Source of the DNA: Methylobacterium sp. | GTDB lineage: Bacteria > Pseudomonadota > Alphaproteobacteria > Rhizobiales > Beijerinckiaceae | Length of the DNA: 5,120 bases | Reading direction: 5' to 3' | Assembly (NCBI GenBank): GCA_021154065.1 | Contig: JAJKJG010000086.1 | Coordinates: forward strand, 1 to 5,120 | In this document: positions 1 through 5,120 of the stretch, piece by piece | Layout: each line of letters starts with the position of its first letter | Numbering within the stretch: the first letter of the stretch is position 1 | Position numbers and translations under genes: made by a program | Notes under the pieces: model-generated | Database searches by the model: none | Seen by the model: only the letters and a program-made list of their open reading frames with translations | Told to the model about the DNA's origin: nothing

Positions 1-119
1 AGCGCTGGATCGCGCACATGTTCGGGGATCTGTCGCGGCGCGAGGTCGAGGAGCTGCTCCGGCTTCTGGCTCGCGCCAAGGCGTCGGCCGGCGGCGCCCT
101 CAAGGGAGCGCGCCCGTGA
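1..119 (+). CDS. C-terminal end of a probable MarR-type transcriptional regulator (5' truncated by window)
   Basis: An open frame enters from the left edge, with its first complete codon at position 3, and stops at TGA 117-119, giving 38 residues. They include the amphipathic stretch [15 protein letters not shown] followed by a basic, alanine/glycine-rich tail. Such a Leu/Glu-rich last helix is typical of the C-terminal dimerisation helix of MarR-family regulators, and MarR genes commonly sit at the head of aryl-CoA catabolic clusters. The stop overlaps the GTG start of the crotonase gene by 4 bp, so the two are probably cotranscribed and translationally coupled. The DNA-binding winged helix lies outside the window, so the family call is inference from a short tail plus context. 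Any small helical protein ending this way would look the same. Confidence 0.55.
   Translation, partial: RWIAHMFGDLSRREVEELLRLLARAKASAGGALKGARP
102..108 (+). promoter_or_regulatory. Shine-Dalgarno site for the crotonase gene
   Basis: AAGGGAG lies 7 nt before GTG 116, inside the last codons of the upstream gene. It decides the start: GTG 116 is the only well-placed initiation codon upstream of the conserved crotonase N-terminal strand, and it gives the 4-bp GTGA overlap. Confidence 0.6.
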
Positions 120-952
120 GCCGGCCCGCGAACCCGGTGTCGCTGCCGCTCGCGGGCTACAGGCCGGCGCATTTCCTGCTCGCGGTCGAGGACAAGGTCG
201 CGACCGTCACGCTCAACCGCCCGGAGCGCAAGAACCCGCTCACCTTCGAGAGCTACCGCGAGCTCGCCGACTTCTTCCTTGCCTGCCAGAAGGACGACGC
301 CGTAAAGGCGGTGGTGATCGCCGGAGCCGGCGGCAATTTCTCGTCCGGCGGCGACGTGTTCGAGATCATCGGGCCGCTGGTCGAGATGGGGACGAAGGGG
401 CTGACCGCCTTCACGCGCATGACCGGCGAGCTCGTCAAGGCGATGCGGGCGGCGCCACAGCCGATCGTCGCCGCGGTCGACGGCATCTGCGCCGGCGCCG
501 GCGCCATCGTCGCGATGGCCTCCGACATCCGCATCGGCACGCCGCGGGCGAAGGTCGCGTTCCTGTTCAACAAGGTCGGGCTCGCCGGCTGCGACATGGG
601 CGCCTGCGCGATCCTGCCGCGCATCATCGGCCAGGGCCGGGCCTCCGAGCTCCTCTACACCGGCCGCTTCATGACGGCCGAGGAGGGCGAGCGGTGGGGC
701 TTCTTCAGCCGGCTCGAGCCGCCGGACGCCGTGCTCGCCGAAGCGCATCGGGTGGCGGAGGAGATCGCCGCCGGCCCGACCTTCGGCAACACCATGACGA
801 AGCGCATGCTCGCCATGGAGTGGGCGATGTCGGTCGAGGAGGCGATCGAGGCCGAGGCGGTGGCGCAGGCCCTGTGCATGACGACCGAGGACTTCGCCCG
901 CGCCTACCGCGCCTTCGCCAAGAAGGAAAAGCCGGTGTTCGAGGGCGATTGA
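116..952 (+). CDS. Enoyl-CoA hydratase/isomerase (crotonase) family protein, aryl-CoA cluster type
   Basis: A cytoplasmic 278-residue protein, usual crotonase length, starting at GTG. Visible are the N-terminal strand with [11 protein letters not shown] (32-42), the first oxyanion-hole segment with NFSSGGD (74-80), and the second with [15 protein letters not shown] (123-137). Then come [16 protein letters not shown] (154-169) and a C-terminal region ending KPVFEGD. Crotonases act on acyl-CoA thioesters by hydration, isomerisation or C-C cleavage. Aligned by eye with rat enoyl-CoA hydratase, the positions of Glu144 and Glu164 hold Ile131 and Lys153, so plain hydratase chemistry is doubtful; Asp160, in the loop where other crotonases carry an acidic residue, is a candidate catalytic acid. 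The likely substrate is a ring-derived or ring-opened CoA ester, because the neighbours are an acyl-CoA dehydrogenase and an aryl-CoA ligase. Family membership is secure; the exact reaction is unknown. Confidence 0.9.
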   Translation: MSRPANPVSLPLAGYRPAHFLLAVEDKVATVTLNRPERKNPLTFESYRELADFFLACQKDDAVKAVVIAGAGGNFSSGGDVFEIIGPLVEMGTKGLTAFTRMTGELVKAMRAAPQPIVAAVDGICAGAGAIVAMASDIRIGTPRAKVAFLFNKVGLAGCDMGACAILPRIIGQGRASELLYTGRFMTAEEGERWGFFSRLEPPDAVLAEAHRVAEEIAAGPTFGNTMTKRMLAMEWAMSVEEAIEAEAVAQALCMTTEDFARAYRAFAKKEKPVFEGD

Positions 953-954
953 GG

Positions 955-2178
955 ATGCCTGACCTCTCCTTCCTCGACTGGCCGTTCTTCGAGGAGCGCC
1001 ACCGGCGCTTTGCCCGCGAGCTGCGGGCCTGGGCCGCGGAGGCGATCGAGCCGCTGATCGACCACGCCGACGTCGACGGCAGCTGCCGGCGGCTCGTCGC
1101 CTGCCTCGGCGAGGGCGGGTGGCTGCGCGCCGTCGTGCCCGAGGCCTATGGCGGCTTGAGCGCCGGCTTCGACGTGCGCACGCTGTGCCTTGCCCGCGAG
1201 ACGCTCGCCTCTGTCGGCGGGCTCGCCGATTTCGCCTTCGCCATGCAGGGGCTGGGGAGCGCGCCGGTGGCGCTGTTCGGCTCCGAGGCGCTGAAGCAGC
1301 GCTATCTGCCGCCGGTCGGCGAGGGCGTGACGATCGCGGCGTTCGCGCTCTCCGAGCCCGAAGCCGGCTCCGACGTCGCGGCGCTCGCCACCGCTGCGAC
1401 CCCGGATGGGCCGGAGCACGTGCGCATCGAGGGCGAGAAAACCTTCATCTCGAACGGCGGCATCGCCGACCACTACGTCGTCTTCGCCCGCACCGGCGAG
1501 GCGCCGGGCGCGAAGGGGCTGTCGGCCTTCGTCGTCGACGCCGATGCGCCGGGGCTCGTGGTCGCGGAGCGCATCGAGACGATCGCGCCGCATCCGCTCG
1601 CGACGCTGCGCTTCGAGGGCTGCCGCGTGCCGCTGGCGCAGCGCGTCGGCGGGCCGGGCGAGGGCTTCAAGGTCGCGATGGCGACGCTCGACGTGTTCCG
1701 CTCGACCGTCGGCGCGGCGGCGCTGGGCTTCGCGCGCCGCGCCCTCGACGAGGCGCTCGGCCGGGCATCGTCCCGCCACCTGTTCGGCGCGCCCTTGGGC
1801 GACCTCCAGCTGACGCAAGCGGCGCTTGCCGACATGGCGACGGCGGTCGACGCGTCGGCGCTCCTCGTCTATCGCGCCGCCTGGACGAAGGACCGCGGCG
1901 CCGAGCGGGTGACGCGCGAGGCCGCGATGGCGAAGCTCTACGCCACCGAGGCGGCGCAGGGCGTGATCGACAAGGCGGTGCAGATCTTCGGCGGCCTCGG
2001 GGTGACGAAGGGCGTCAAGGTCGAGGAGCTCTATCGCGAGATCCGGGCTTTGCGCATCTACGAGGGCGCGAGCGAGGTCCAGAAGATCGTCATCGCGCGG
2101 GAGGTGATGAAGGGCGCGGGCGCGCCCGCCTCTCCCGGAGGGAGAGGCCGAGTCGCGCCGGAGGCGCGAACCGGGTGA
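955..2178 (+). CDS. Acyl-CoA dehydrogenase family protein with repeat-derived C-terminal tail
   Basis: A 407-residue FAD-dependent acyl-CoA dehydrogenase, close to the family's usual 380-400. Visible are the N-terminal helical domain with VVPEAYGG, the FAD/substrate motif [10 protein letters not shown] (131-140), KTFISNGG (162-169), [12 protein letters not shown] (274-285), QIFGGLG (343-349), and the end motif [11 protein letters not shown]. Glu370 of that last motif matches the catalytic base of medium-chain acyl-CoA dehydrogenase (Glu376). It should introduce an alpha,beta double bond into a CoA thioester and pass electrons to ETF. ATG 955 follows the crotonase stop by 2 bp, with GAGGG at 941-945 as a possible ribosome site. 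Residues 392-407 are encoded by the palindromic repeat at 2129-2181, which also supplies the TGA; the natural end was probably near Lys386. Substrate is unknown, probably an alicyclic or dicarboxylic-type CoA ester from ring breakdown. Confidence 0.92.
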   Translation: MPDLSFLDWPFFEERHRRFARELRAWAAEAIEPLIDHADVDGSCRRLVACLGEGGWLRAVVPEAYGGLSAGFDVRTLCLARETLASVGGLADFAFAMQGLGSAPVALFGSEALKQRYLPPVGEGVTIAAFALSEPEAGSDVAALATAATPDGPEHVRIEGEKTFISNGGIADHYVVFARTGEAPGAKGLSAFVVDADAPGLVVAERIETIAPHPLATLRFEGCRVPLAQRVGGPGEGFKVAMATLDVFRSTVGAAALGFARRALDEALGRASSRHLFGAPLGDLQLTQAALADMATAVDASALLVYRAAWTKDRGAERVTREAAMAKLYATEAAQGVIDKAVQIFGGLGVTKGVKVEELYREIRALRIYEGASEVQKIVIAREVMKGAGAPASPGGRGRVAPEARTG

Positions 2179-2181
2179 GGG
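2129..2181 (+). repeat. Palindromic repeat unit R1 (forward), overlapping the dehydrogenase 3' end
   Basis: Two perfect hairpins in tandem: CCTCTCCC (2129-2136) pairs with GGGAGAGG (2140-2147) around GGA, and TCGCGCC (2153-2159) pairs with GGCGCGA (2163-2169) around GGA. CCGAG joins the two, and the unit ends in ACCGGGTGAGGG. The same order of parts recurs, inverted, at 2212-2257 and 2261-2311, and in a C/G-richer form at 4836-4893 and 5046-5100. This resembles the short intergenic palindromic repeats abundant in alphaproteobacterial genomes. Unusually it is partly coding: it lies in the dehydrogenase frame and ends it. Confidence 0.85.
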
Positions 2182-2211
2182 AGTACGGACTATGCTGAGA
2201 AACCGTAACCA

Positions 2212-2257
2212 CTCCCCCGCTCGCCGTCGGCGAGTCGACCTCTCCCTCCGGGAGAGG
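2212..2257 (-). repeat. Palindromic repeat unit R2a (inverted relative to R1)
   Basis: It reads as the reverse complement of the R1 layout: CTCGCC (2220-2225) pairs with GGCGAG (2229-2234) around GTC, followed by GTCGA, then CCTCTCCC (2239-2246) pairing with GGGAGAGG (2250-2257) around TCC. The second hairpin can pair perfectly with that of R1. Between R1 and R2a lies a unique stretch of about 30 bases (2182-2211) in which I see no gene. Confidence 0.8.
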
Positions 2258-2260
2258 TGG

Positions 2261-2311
2261 GCCCTCACCCGGTCACTTCGCGACTCGGCCTCTCCCGCGG
2301 TGCGGGAGAGG
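2261..2311 (-). repeat. Palindromic repeat unit R2b (inverted relative to R1), just before the ligase gene
   Basis: It begins GCCCTCACCCGG (complement of the R1 end), continues through TTCGCGACTCGG, and ends with a 10-bp hairpin: CCTCTCCCGC (2289-2298) with GCGGGAGAGG (2302-2311) around GGT. It lies directly after R2a in the same orientation. Its right hairpin ends two bases before the ribosome site of the CoA ligase, so it could affect initiation or mRNA stability. With R1 it could also form one long imperfect stem spanning the intergenic gap. Confidence 0.8.
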
Positions 2312-2313
2312 TG

Positions 2314-2321
2314 AAGGGAGG
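2314..2321 (+). promoter_or_regulatory. Shine-Dalgarno site for the CoA ligase
   Basis: AAGGGAGG ends 7 nt before ATG 2329, the best ribosome site in the window. It decides the start: an in-frame GTG at 2257 would add 24 residues encoded entirely by repeat R2b and the leader, and the segment after ATG 2329 (MSYTAHVDSFARDNLPP) is the N-terminus expected for 2-aminobenzoate-CoA ligase-like proteins. Confidence 0.75.
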
Positions 2322-2328
2322 CGCACGG

Positions 2329-3969
2329 ATGTCCTACACCGCCCATGTCGACAGCTTCGCGCGCGACAACCTGCCGCCGAAGGAGCAGTGGCCGGCGTTC
2401 CTGTTCGGGCGCCCGGAGCTGCAATACCCGGCGCGGCTGAATGCCTGCACGCGCTTCCTCGACCGCTGGATCGCGGCCGGCCGGGGCGATGCGCCCTGCC
2501 TCGTCGGTCCGGCCGAGACCCTGACCTATGGCGAGCTCGCGGAGCGGGTGAACCGGATCGCCAACGTCCTCACCGGCAAGCTCGGGCTCGTGCCGGGCGG
2601 CCGCGTGCTCCTGCGCGCCGCCAACACGCCGATGTGGGTCGCGGTCTTCTTCGCGGTGCTGAAGGCCGGCGGCGTCGTCGTCGCGACGATGCCGATGCTG
2701 CGGGCGCGCGAGATCGCCTACCCGCTCGACAAGGCGAAGATCGGGCTGGCGCTCTGCGATCATCGCTTATCGGAGGAGCTGGAGAAGGCGCGTCCGCTGG
2801 CACCCGGCCTCGCGCGCGTCGTCTACTGGGGCGGCGGCGGACAGGACAGCCTCGAGGCGCTGATGGCCGACGCCTCGCCGCGCTTCGAGGCGGTCGAGAC
2901 CGCGGCCGACGACGTCTGCCTCATCGCCTTCACCTCCGGCACCACCGGCGAGCCGAAGGGCACGATGCATTTCCACCGCGACCTCGTCGCGATCTGCGAC
3001 GCCTACTCGGACAACGTGCTCCGTCCCGAGCCGTCCGACCGCTTCATCGGCTCGCCGCCGCTCGCCTTCACCTTCGGCCTCGGCGCGCTGGCGCTGTTCC
3101 CGATGCATGCCGGCGCCGCGACGGTGCTGATCGAGAAGGCGACCCCGGACGAGCTCCTGCCGGCGATTGCAAGGCACCGCGCGACGGTCTGCGTCACCGC
3201 GCCGACCGCCTATCGGGCGATGCTCGCCCGGCTCGGCGAGCACGACGTCTCGTCCCTGCGCAAATGTGTCTCGGCCGGCGAGGCGCTGCCGAAGGCGACC
3301 TTCGAGGCGTGGCAGGCCGCGACCGGGCTCAAGATCATGGACGGCATCGGCGCGACCGAGATGCTGCACATCTTCATCGCGGCGCGCGAGGACGAGATCC
3401 GGCCCGGCGCGACGGGAAAGCCGGTGCCGGGCTACGAGGCGAAGATCGTCGATGCGCAAGGGCGCGACCTGCCGCCGGGCGCGGTCGGGCGGCTTGCGGT
3501 GCGCGGGCCGACCGGTTGCCGCTACCTCGCCGACGAGCGCCAGCGGAAGTACGTCGAGGACGGCTGGAACCTCACCGGCGACACCTACCGCATGGATGAG
3601 GACGGCTATTTCTGGTACCAGGCCCGCTCCGACGACATGATCATCTCGGCCGGCTACAACATCGCCGGTCCCGAGGTCGAGGCGGCGCTGCTCACCCATC
3701 CGGCGGTCGCCGAATGCGGCGTCGTTGGCGCGCCGGACCTCGAGCGCGGCATGATCGTCACGGCGTTCGTGGTCCTCAGCCCCGGCGAGCGCCCCGGCCC
3801 CGAGACGGCCAAAGCCCTGCAGGACCACGTCAAGCAGGAGATCGCGCCCTACAAATATCCGCGCGCGATCGAGTTCGTCGCCGAGCTGCCGAAGACCGCG
3901 ACCGGCAAGCTCCAGCGCTTCGCGCTGCGCCAGATGGCGCAGGCCGCGTCGAAAGCGAGCGCGGCATGA
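2329..3969 (+). CDS. Benzoate-CoA ligase family protein, 2-aminobenzoate (anthranilate)-CoA ligase-like
   Basis: A 546-residue cytoplasmic adenylate-forming ligase that should couple an aromatic acid to CoA through an acyl-AMP. The ANL motifs occur in order: phosphate-binding loop FTSGTTGEPKG (201-211), the FTFGLG acid-pocket stretch (247-252), GIGATEMLHIF (339-349), LTGD with Asp418, ARSDDMIISAGYNI with hinge residue Arg433, and PKTATGKLQR (521-530) with catalytic Lys527. TEMLHIF and the N-terminal PEQW/ELQYP-like region (here KEQWPAFLF, ELQYP) are features I associate with benzoate and 2-aminobenzoate-CoA ligases such as AbmG of Azoarcus evansii. The substrate could be anthranilate, salicylate or benzoate; anthranilate/salicylate is favoured by the neighbours. 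Repeats separate it from the dehydrogenase, while its stop overlaps the thioesterase start by 4 bp. All key catalytic residues are present, so it should be active. Confidence 0.9.
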   Translation: MSYTAHVDSFARDNLPPKEQWPAFLFGRPELQYPARLNACTRFLDRWIAAGRGDAPCLVGPAETLTYGELAERVNRIANVLTGKLGLVPGGRVLLRAANTPMWVAVFFAVLKAGGVVVATMPMLRAREIAYPLDKAKIGLALCDHRLSEELEKARPLAPGLARVVYWGGGGQDSLEALMADASPRFEAVETAADDVCLIAFTSGTTGEPKGTMHFHRDLVAICDAYSDNVLRPEPSDRFIGSPPLAFTFGLGALALFPMHAGAATVLIEKATPDELLPAIARHRATVCVTAPTAYRAMLARLGEHDVSSLRKCVSAGEALPKATFEAWQAATGLKIMDGIGATEMLHIFIAAREDEIRPGATGKPVPGYEAKIVDAQGRDLPPGAVGRLAVRGPTGCRYLADERQRKYVEDGWNLTGDTYRMDEDGYFWYQARSDDMIISAGYNIAGPEVEAALLTHPAVAECGVVGAPDLERGMIVTAFVVLSPGERPGPETAKALQDHVKQEIAPYKYPRAIEFVAELPKTATGKLQRFALRQMAQAASKASAA

Positions 3970-4424
3970 AGCGGCAGGACAGGATCAAAGGATCGGACCT
4001 GCCGGCCGGCGCCTGGCGCATCACCGTGCCGGTGCGCTTCTCGCATTGCGACCCGGCCGGCATCGTCTACTTCCCGCGCTATTTCGACATGATCAACGGC
4101 GTCGTCGAGGACTGGTTCGCGGGCGCGCTCGGGCTCGCGCACCACACCTTCATCCGCGACCGCCGCATCGGCCTCGGGCCGGCACATGCCGAGGCCGACT
4201 TCATGACGCCCGGCTTCCTCGCCGACGAGCTCGTCTTCGCGGTCATGGTCGAGCGCCTCGGCAACAGCTCGCTCGCCTTGAGCGTCCACGCCCATCGCGG
4301 CGAGGAGCCGGTGCTCGTCGCGCGGCTCGTCATCGTCACGACCTCGCTCGACGAGCACCGCTCAGTGCCGATACCGGACGATCTCAGAGCCGCGCTCGAA
4401 CGCTACCAGGAGCGCTGCCGATGA
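3966..4424 (+). CDS. Acyl-CoA thioesterase, 4-hydroxybenzoyl-CoA thioesterase (hotdog) family
   Basis: A 152-residue single-domain hotdog protein, the typical size for the 4HBT/YbgC group. The diagnostic segment VRFSHCDPAGIVYFPRYF (23-40) carries Asp29, equivalent by eye to Asp17 of the Pseudomonas 4-hydroxybenzoyl-CoA thioesterase, followed by the long central helix (INGVVEDWF) and beta strands. Such enzymes hydrolyse acyl- or aryl-CoA esters, usually as homotetramers. Here it may release the acid from a hydroxylated aryl-CoA (for example gentisyl-CoA in a salicylyl-CoA route) or recover CoA from dead-end esters. ATG 3966 overlaps the ligase stop (ATGA). No good ribosome site precedes it, so translation probably depends on coupling to the ligase. 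Sharing a coupled transcript with an aryl-CoA ligase supports an aromatic substrate; the precise substrate is inference. Confidence 0.88.
   Translation: MKRQDRIKGSDLPAGAWRITVPVRFSHCDPAGIVYFPRYFDMINGVVEDWFAGALGLAHHTFIRDRRIGLGPAHAEADFMTPGFLADELVFAVMVERLGNSSLALSVHAHRGEEPVLVARLVIVTTSLDEHRSVPIPDDLRAALERYQERCR
4408..4412 (+). promoter_or_regulatory. Shine-Dalgarno site for the RidA-family gene
   Basis: AGGAG lies 8 nt before ATG 4421, inside the thioesterase 3' end. It supports the start that gives an ATGA overlap and a normal-length RidA-type protein. Confidence 0.5.
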
Positions 4425-4828
4425 CGGGCGAGGGCAAGCCGACCGTGCTGCAGCCCGCCGGCTGGCCGGCGCCGCGCGGCTACGCCAACGGCATGATGGC
4501 AGACGGGCGCATTCTCGTCACCGGCGGCGTCGTCGGCTGGGACGTCGCCGGCAATTTCCCGGACGGCTTCGTCGCCCAGGTCCGGCAGACGCTCCTGAAC
4601 ATCCGCGCGATCCTCGCCGAGGGCGGCGCCGAGCCGCACCACCTCGTGCGCCTCACCTGGTACGTGCTCGACGTCGAGGAATACGTCGCAAGCCTGCGCG
4701 AGCTCGGCCGCGCCTACCGCGAGATCGTCGGCGCGCATTACCCGGCGATGGCGGTCGTCCAGGTCGTGCGCCTGGTCGAGAAGGCGGCGCGCGTCGAGAT
4801 CGAAGCGACGGCGGTCGTGCCGCGGTAG
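4421..4828 (+). CDS. RidA/YjgF/YER057c/UK114 family protein lacking the canonical catalytic arginine
   Basis: A 135-residue single-domain protein, near the usual RidA length of about 130. Visible are the N-terminal strand region with GRILVTGGVVGWD (29-41), the helix QVRQTLLNIRAILAEGGA (53-70), LVRLTWYVLDVEEY (75-88), and the end HYPAMAVVQVVRLVEKAARVEIEATAVV. Canonical RidA hydrolyses enamines/imines to ketoacids plus ammonia, using an Arg in a PARS-type motif (Arg105 in E. coli) that holds the substrate carboxylate. Here that position is Met110 (PAMA), so ordinary 2-aminoacrylate deamination is unlikely. A CoA-ester or other non-carboxylate enamine is possible, as in anthranilate breakdown; a structural or binding role is the alternative. 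It is the last gene of the coupled ligase-thioesterase-RidA set. Fold assignment is strong; function is open. Confidence 0.9.
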   Translation: MTGEGKPTVLQPAGWPAPRGYANGMMADGRILVTGGVVGWDVAGNFPDGFVAQVRQTLLNIRAILAEGGAEPHHLVRLTWYVLDVEEYVASLRELGRAYREIVGAHYPAMAVVQVVRLVEKAARVEIEATAVVPR

Positions 4829-4835
4829 GGGCAAC

Positions 4836-4893
4836 CCCTCCCCCCTTGCGGGGGAGGGCCGACTCGCGCCGGAGGCGCGAGCGGGGAGAGGGG
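4836..4893 (+). repeat. Palindromic repeat unit R3 (C/G-rich variant), after the RidA-family gene
   Basis: It starts 7 bases after the last stop codon. Hairpin one: CCCTCCCCC (4836-4844) with GGGGGAGGG (4850-4858). Hairpin two: CTCGCGCC (4863-4870) with GGCGCGAG (4874-4881) around GGA. The unit ends CGGGGAGAGGGG. Its order of parts matches R1, so it is a diverged copy of the same repeat type. There is no T-tract after either stem, so classical intrinsic termination is not indicated, although the stems could protect the mRNA 3' end. Confidence 0.8.
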
Positions 4894-5045
4894 ACGCACC
4901 GCGCAGCGCCTCCGCGATCGGGTTGCACCAGCGCACGGGCGATCATGATGATGCCGCGTCATCGGAGCCCTACGAAGGTGCGCTGCGGTCGGTCATGACG
5001 AGGGTGCGGCGTGCGGCATTATCATGAGCAGCCGCTCGGACTCGC
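4894..5045. other. Non-coding interval between inverted repeats R3 and R4, with an internal inverted pair
   Basis: I find no credible gene: the longest ATG-initiated frame at 4945 stops after 17 codons. The interval contains CATGATGATGCCGC (4944-4957) and its inverted partner GCGGCATTATCATG (5013-5026), matching at 13 of 14 positions, with 55 bases between them. The palindrome TCATGA occurs three times (4943-4948, 4993-4998, 5022-5027), the middle one extended to GTCATGAC. It is visibly richer in A/T than the flanking repeats. It could be an upstream regulatory region for the next gene to the right, or the core of a small non-autonomous element. Confidence 0.5.
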
Positions 5046-5100
5046 CCCCTCTCCCCGCTCGGCCTTCGGCAGAGTCGGCCCTCCCCCCCAAGGGGGGACG
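5046..5100 (-). repeat. Palindromic repeat unit R4 (inverted copy of R3)
   Basis: CCCCTCTCCCCGC (5046-5058) is the exact reverse complement of the R3 end (4881-4893, 13 of 13). The unit then holds the short arms TCGGCC (5059-5064) and GGCAGA, GTCGGCCCTC, and a C7/G6 stem (5083-5089 with 5092-5097). Read in reverse complement it follows R3 along its whole length with scattered differences. R3 and R4 therefore form long imperfect terminal inverted repeats around the 4894-5045 interval. Confidence 0.75.
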
Positions 5101-5120
5101 GCTTCCCCCCCCCCAATCGA

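Noticed and set aside
694..954. Upstream extension of the dehydrogenase frame to 694
   Set aside because: The extension overlaps the crotonase in another frame and is Arg/Gly-rich without motifs; ATG 955, just after the crotonase stop, gives the normal family N-terminus.
2191..2196. TATGCT as a -10 promoter element for the ligase
   Set aside because: The matching -35 position (around 2168-2173, GAACCG) does not resemble a sigma-70 site, and a single hexamer is weak evidence.
2129..2311. CRISPR array
   Set aside because: The units are not equally spaced direct repeats with unique spacers; they are inverted hairpin units with no regular spacing and no cas genes nearby.
2257..2328. GTG 2257 as the ligase start
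   Set aside because: The added 24 residues come from repeat DNA, and ATG 2329 has an excellent ribosome site and a family-like N-terminus.
904..2763. A 619-codon open frame on the minus strand
   Set aside because: It lies opposite the dehydrogenase and ligase, is Arg/Ala/Asp-rich with no recognisable motif, and crosses the repeats; in such GC-rich DNA long antisense frames are expected by chance.
4836..4881. Intrinsic transcription terminator after the RidA-family gene
   Set aside because: The stems are strong but no T-run follows them, and the same hairpins occur in the middle of the operon; they are better explained as repeat units.
4945..4998. Small ORF starting ATGATGATG at 4945
   Set aside because: It stops after 17 codons, has no clear ribosome site, and is part of an inverted repeat arm.

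Overview
The window is a compact, one-direction catabolic gene cluster from a very GC-rich bacterium. The strong preference for G or C at third codon positions, the protein sequences, and short intergenic hairpin repeats of the CTCTCCC...GGGAGAG / CGAGTCGCG / CCGGGTGAGGG type all suggest an alphaproteobacterium of the Hyphomicrobiales (Methylobacterium, Bosea or Rhodopseudomonas-like). That placement rests on resemblance only; no search was run.

Layout on the + strand: the last 38 codons of an upstream gene, probably a MarR-type regulator (1-119); a crotonase/enoyl-CoA hydratase-family protein (116-952, 4-bp overlap); an acyl-CoA dehydrogenase (955-2178, 2-bp gap) whose last 16 codons lie inside a repeat; a 150-bp gap packed with inverted hairpin repeats (three units across 2129-2311); an ANL-superfamily aryl-CoA ligase of the benzoate / 2-aminobenzoate-CoA ligase type (2329-3969); a 4-hydroxybenzoyl-CoA thioesterase-type hotdog protein (3966-4424, 4-bp overlap); a RidA/YjgF-family protein (4421-4828, 4-bp overlap); and a 292-bp non-coding tail (4829-5120) bounded by two inverted copies of a related repeat.

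Together the genes read as a CoA-thioester route for an ortho-substituted benzoate. The ligase would activate the aromatic acid. A ring hydroxylase/reductase of the 2-aminobenzoyl-CoA monooxygenase or salicylyl-CoA 5-hydroxylase type, not in this window, would attack the ring. The crotonase and dehydrogenase would carry out beta-oxidation-like steps, the thioesterase would release acids from CoA, and the RidA-like protein could deal with an enamine or imine intermediate. A MarR-type regulator sensing an aromatic acid or its CoA ester would fit. Whether the substrate is anthranilate, salicylate or another benzoate cannot be settled here.

No tRNA, rRNA, CRISPR array, insertion sequence or clear intrinsic terminator was seen. 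The least ordinary points are the RidA-like protein without the family's catalytic arginine, the crotonase without either classical catalytic glutamate, the dehydrogenase that ends inside a repeat, and the inverted-repeat-bounded segment after the last gene.
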